NCBI GenBank assembly: GCA_043228905.1
Contig: JBHGNT010000020.1
Coordinates: forward strand, 4,526,001-4,590,000
Length of the DNA stretch: 64,000 bases
Direction of reading: 5' to 3'
Source of the DNA: Azolla caroliniana
Taxonomy: Eukaryota; Polypodiophyta
Part shown: positions 62,841 through 64,000 of the stretch, piece after piece
Layout: each line of letters begins with the position of its first letter
Position numbering within the stretch: position 1 is the first letter of the stretch
Made by a program: the position numbers and the translations under genes
Notes under the pieces: generated by a model
Told to the model about the DNA's origin: nothing
Databases searched by the model: none
The model's input: only the letters and a program-made list of their open reading frames with translations

Positions 62841-64000
62841 TTGTATGATTGCTCCATCGATTTATAACCGGGAAAAGAGCCATCATGGGGACCGATCTAC
62901 AATTTGTCACCAACCGAGCAAGAAGTCCTTCAAGCCTATATAGAGGAGAATTGGAAAACGGTTTCATTCGACATTCGAAATATCTAGTCAGTGCACTCAT
63001 TTTCTTCGTCAAGAAAAATGATGGATCACTTCATCTCGTCGTAGACTACCGCGGCTTGAATAAGGTCACCATCAGGAATAGGTATGCACTTCCCCTTATC
63101 TCAAGTCTTTTAGAATGGATCAATGGTGCAAGGTTCTTCACAAAGATCGACTTACGAGGATCATATAACCTCGCACGGATCCGCGTTCCGCACCAGATAT
63201 GGGCACTTCGAGTATACAGTCATGCCATTCGGTCTCACTAATGCACCAACAGTCTTCCAGCACATGGCAAATGATATATTCCGAGGTCTGTTGGATGTTT
63301 GTTTGATCATCTATTTGGATGATCTGCTGGTTTATTCAAAGACCCAAGAAGAGCATGATTCTCATGTACTGTTAGTACTAAAACGGCTTCGAGAACATGG
63401 TCTTTATGCAAAACTAGAAAAATGTAGCTTCGAGTGCAACCAGGTGGAATTTCTGAGCTATGTCATCTCCTCCAAAGGCATCTCTATGGATCTAGCTAAG
63501 GTCAAAACTGTGGTAGAGTGGCAGACTCCACGCTTGTTGCGAGATGTGCAATGCTTTTTAGGCTTTGTGAATTTCTACCACAAGTTTATACAGGATTACT
63601 CAAAGCTTATTCTACCTCTCACACAACTTACCAAGAAGGGCGAGTCATTTGTTTGGTCTAAAGAAGCAGACATGGATTTTGAGAGTCTTAAGAAGGTATT
63701 TACATCCGCTCCTATTCAAGCTCATGTTAATCCGGCAAAACCATTCATCATTGAAGCAGACGCATCAGATTTCGCCTTGGGTAGCATCCTGTCACAACAA
63801 GGTGATGATGAAAAGCTACATCCTGTGACTTTCTACTCACGCAAGTTTAATGCCGCCGAAATCAACTATAAAATTCACAATAAAGAGCTATTAGCAATAG
63901 TGGACTCTTTTACGCAATGGAGGCATTTTCTAGAGGGATGTTCTCATAAAGTCACTGTATTCAGTGATCATAAAAATCTTACCTACTTCCAAAATGCTTG
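62841..64000 (+). pseudogene. pol: G pol: RT and RNase H, cut by the window edge
   Basis: It continues the protein after HHRP with YDCSID, then FVKKNDGSLHLVVDYRGLNK, INGARFFTKIDLRGSYNLAR. A frameshift lies near 63185-63200. From there the frame is open to 64000: GHFEYTVMPFGLTNAPTVF, YLDDLLVYSK, CFLGFVNFYHKFIQDYSK, EADASDFALGS and VFSDHKNLTYFQNA. It is close to E and D. The end of pol and the 3' LTR lie outside the window. Confidence 0.85.

Larger units (their letters stand above)
4570..64000 (+). mobile_element. Chromovirus G (Tcn1/sushi-type Ty3), opened by four insertions and cut by the window edge
   Basis: G survives as five segments: 4570-4756, 17376-18300, 34403-35544, 50425-50447 and 62841-64000. 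Read in order they give a split 5' LTR, gag, a -1 frameshift site, protease, reverse transcriptase and RNase H. Each break has target-site duplications or reading-frame continuity: CTAT around T1, CTCGC around D, TACG around T2, and CCGT/TTGT around F. The peptide across the T2 and F breaks continues as in relatives D and E (DKV, then LPHHRPYDC). G sits in a copia RT gene at 4569. Its 3' LTR is beyond the window. About 3.4 kb is G's own sequence. Confidence 0.9.

Overview
The window is transposon-rich plant nuclear DNA. I find no bacterial-style operon, rRNA gene, confident tRNA gene or CRISPR array, and every protein-coding stretch I recognise belongs to a mobile element. The mixture (Ty1/copia, several non-chromodomain Ty3 lineages, and Tcn1/sushi-type chromoviruses with a Tf1-like gag) points to a land plant. 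A non-seed plant such as a bryophyte or lycophyte is my best guess, by inference from where such chromoviruses are known; the species cannot be told.

Layout. Positions 1-4569 are an old mosaic: a broken Ty3 element X (1-2403) spliced with rearranged copia pieces (1395-1830, 2404-4569). From 4570 to the right edge the window is essentially ONE chromovirus, G, opened four times, with each opening insertion hit once more. G (4570-64000+) contains T1 (4757-17375, a TIR DNA transposon, TSD CTAT), D (18301-34402, a chromovirus, TSD CTCGC), T2 (35545-50424, a second TIR element, TSD TACG) and F (50448-62840, a Ty3 element). Inside these lie A in T1 (7578-15299, TSD AGAAG), C in the 3' LTR of D (23986-34241, minus strand, TSD TTCAA), B in T2 (39357-49531, TSD TTCAA) and E in F (55399-60999, minus strand, TSD GACAT). 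Only about 3.4 kb of the 59.4 kb is G itself.

Most notable system: A, B, C (and relic X) are one Ty3 family. B looks complete and young: its LTRs are identical by eye, it has an unbroken 1957-codon gag-pol, then an A-rich tract, then a second sense ORF of 951 codons with a conserved globular N-terminal region and a long coiled coil. All three full copies keep two TATA-like boxes upstream of this second ORF, so it may have its own promoter. A has lost 2421 nt (807 codons) of it in frame, yet A has nearly identical LTRs and so moved recently. The family has no polypurine tract beside the 3' LTR; a conserved hairpin lies there instead.

The chromoviruses D, E and G share a GTTAAAC heptamer just before the gag stop, with pol in the -1 frame (predicted frameshifting). 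E, and less exactly G, have a primer-binding site complementary to their own predicted mRNA 5' end (Tf1-style self-priming). Their U3 edges carry antisense tRNA-like modules.

T1 carries two convergent genes: an intron-containing gene of unknown function and a helix-turn-helix gene cut by element A. It also has arrays of the palindrome AGCTAATTAGCT near both ends and internally. T2 holds about 15 imperfect palindromes in a spaced array. All alignments were made by eye; no database was consulted.
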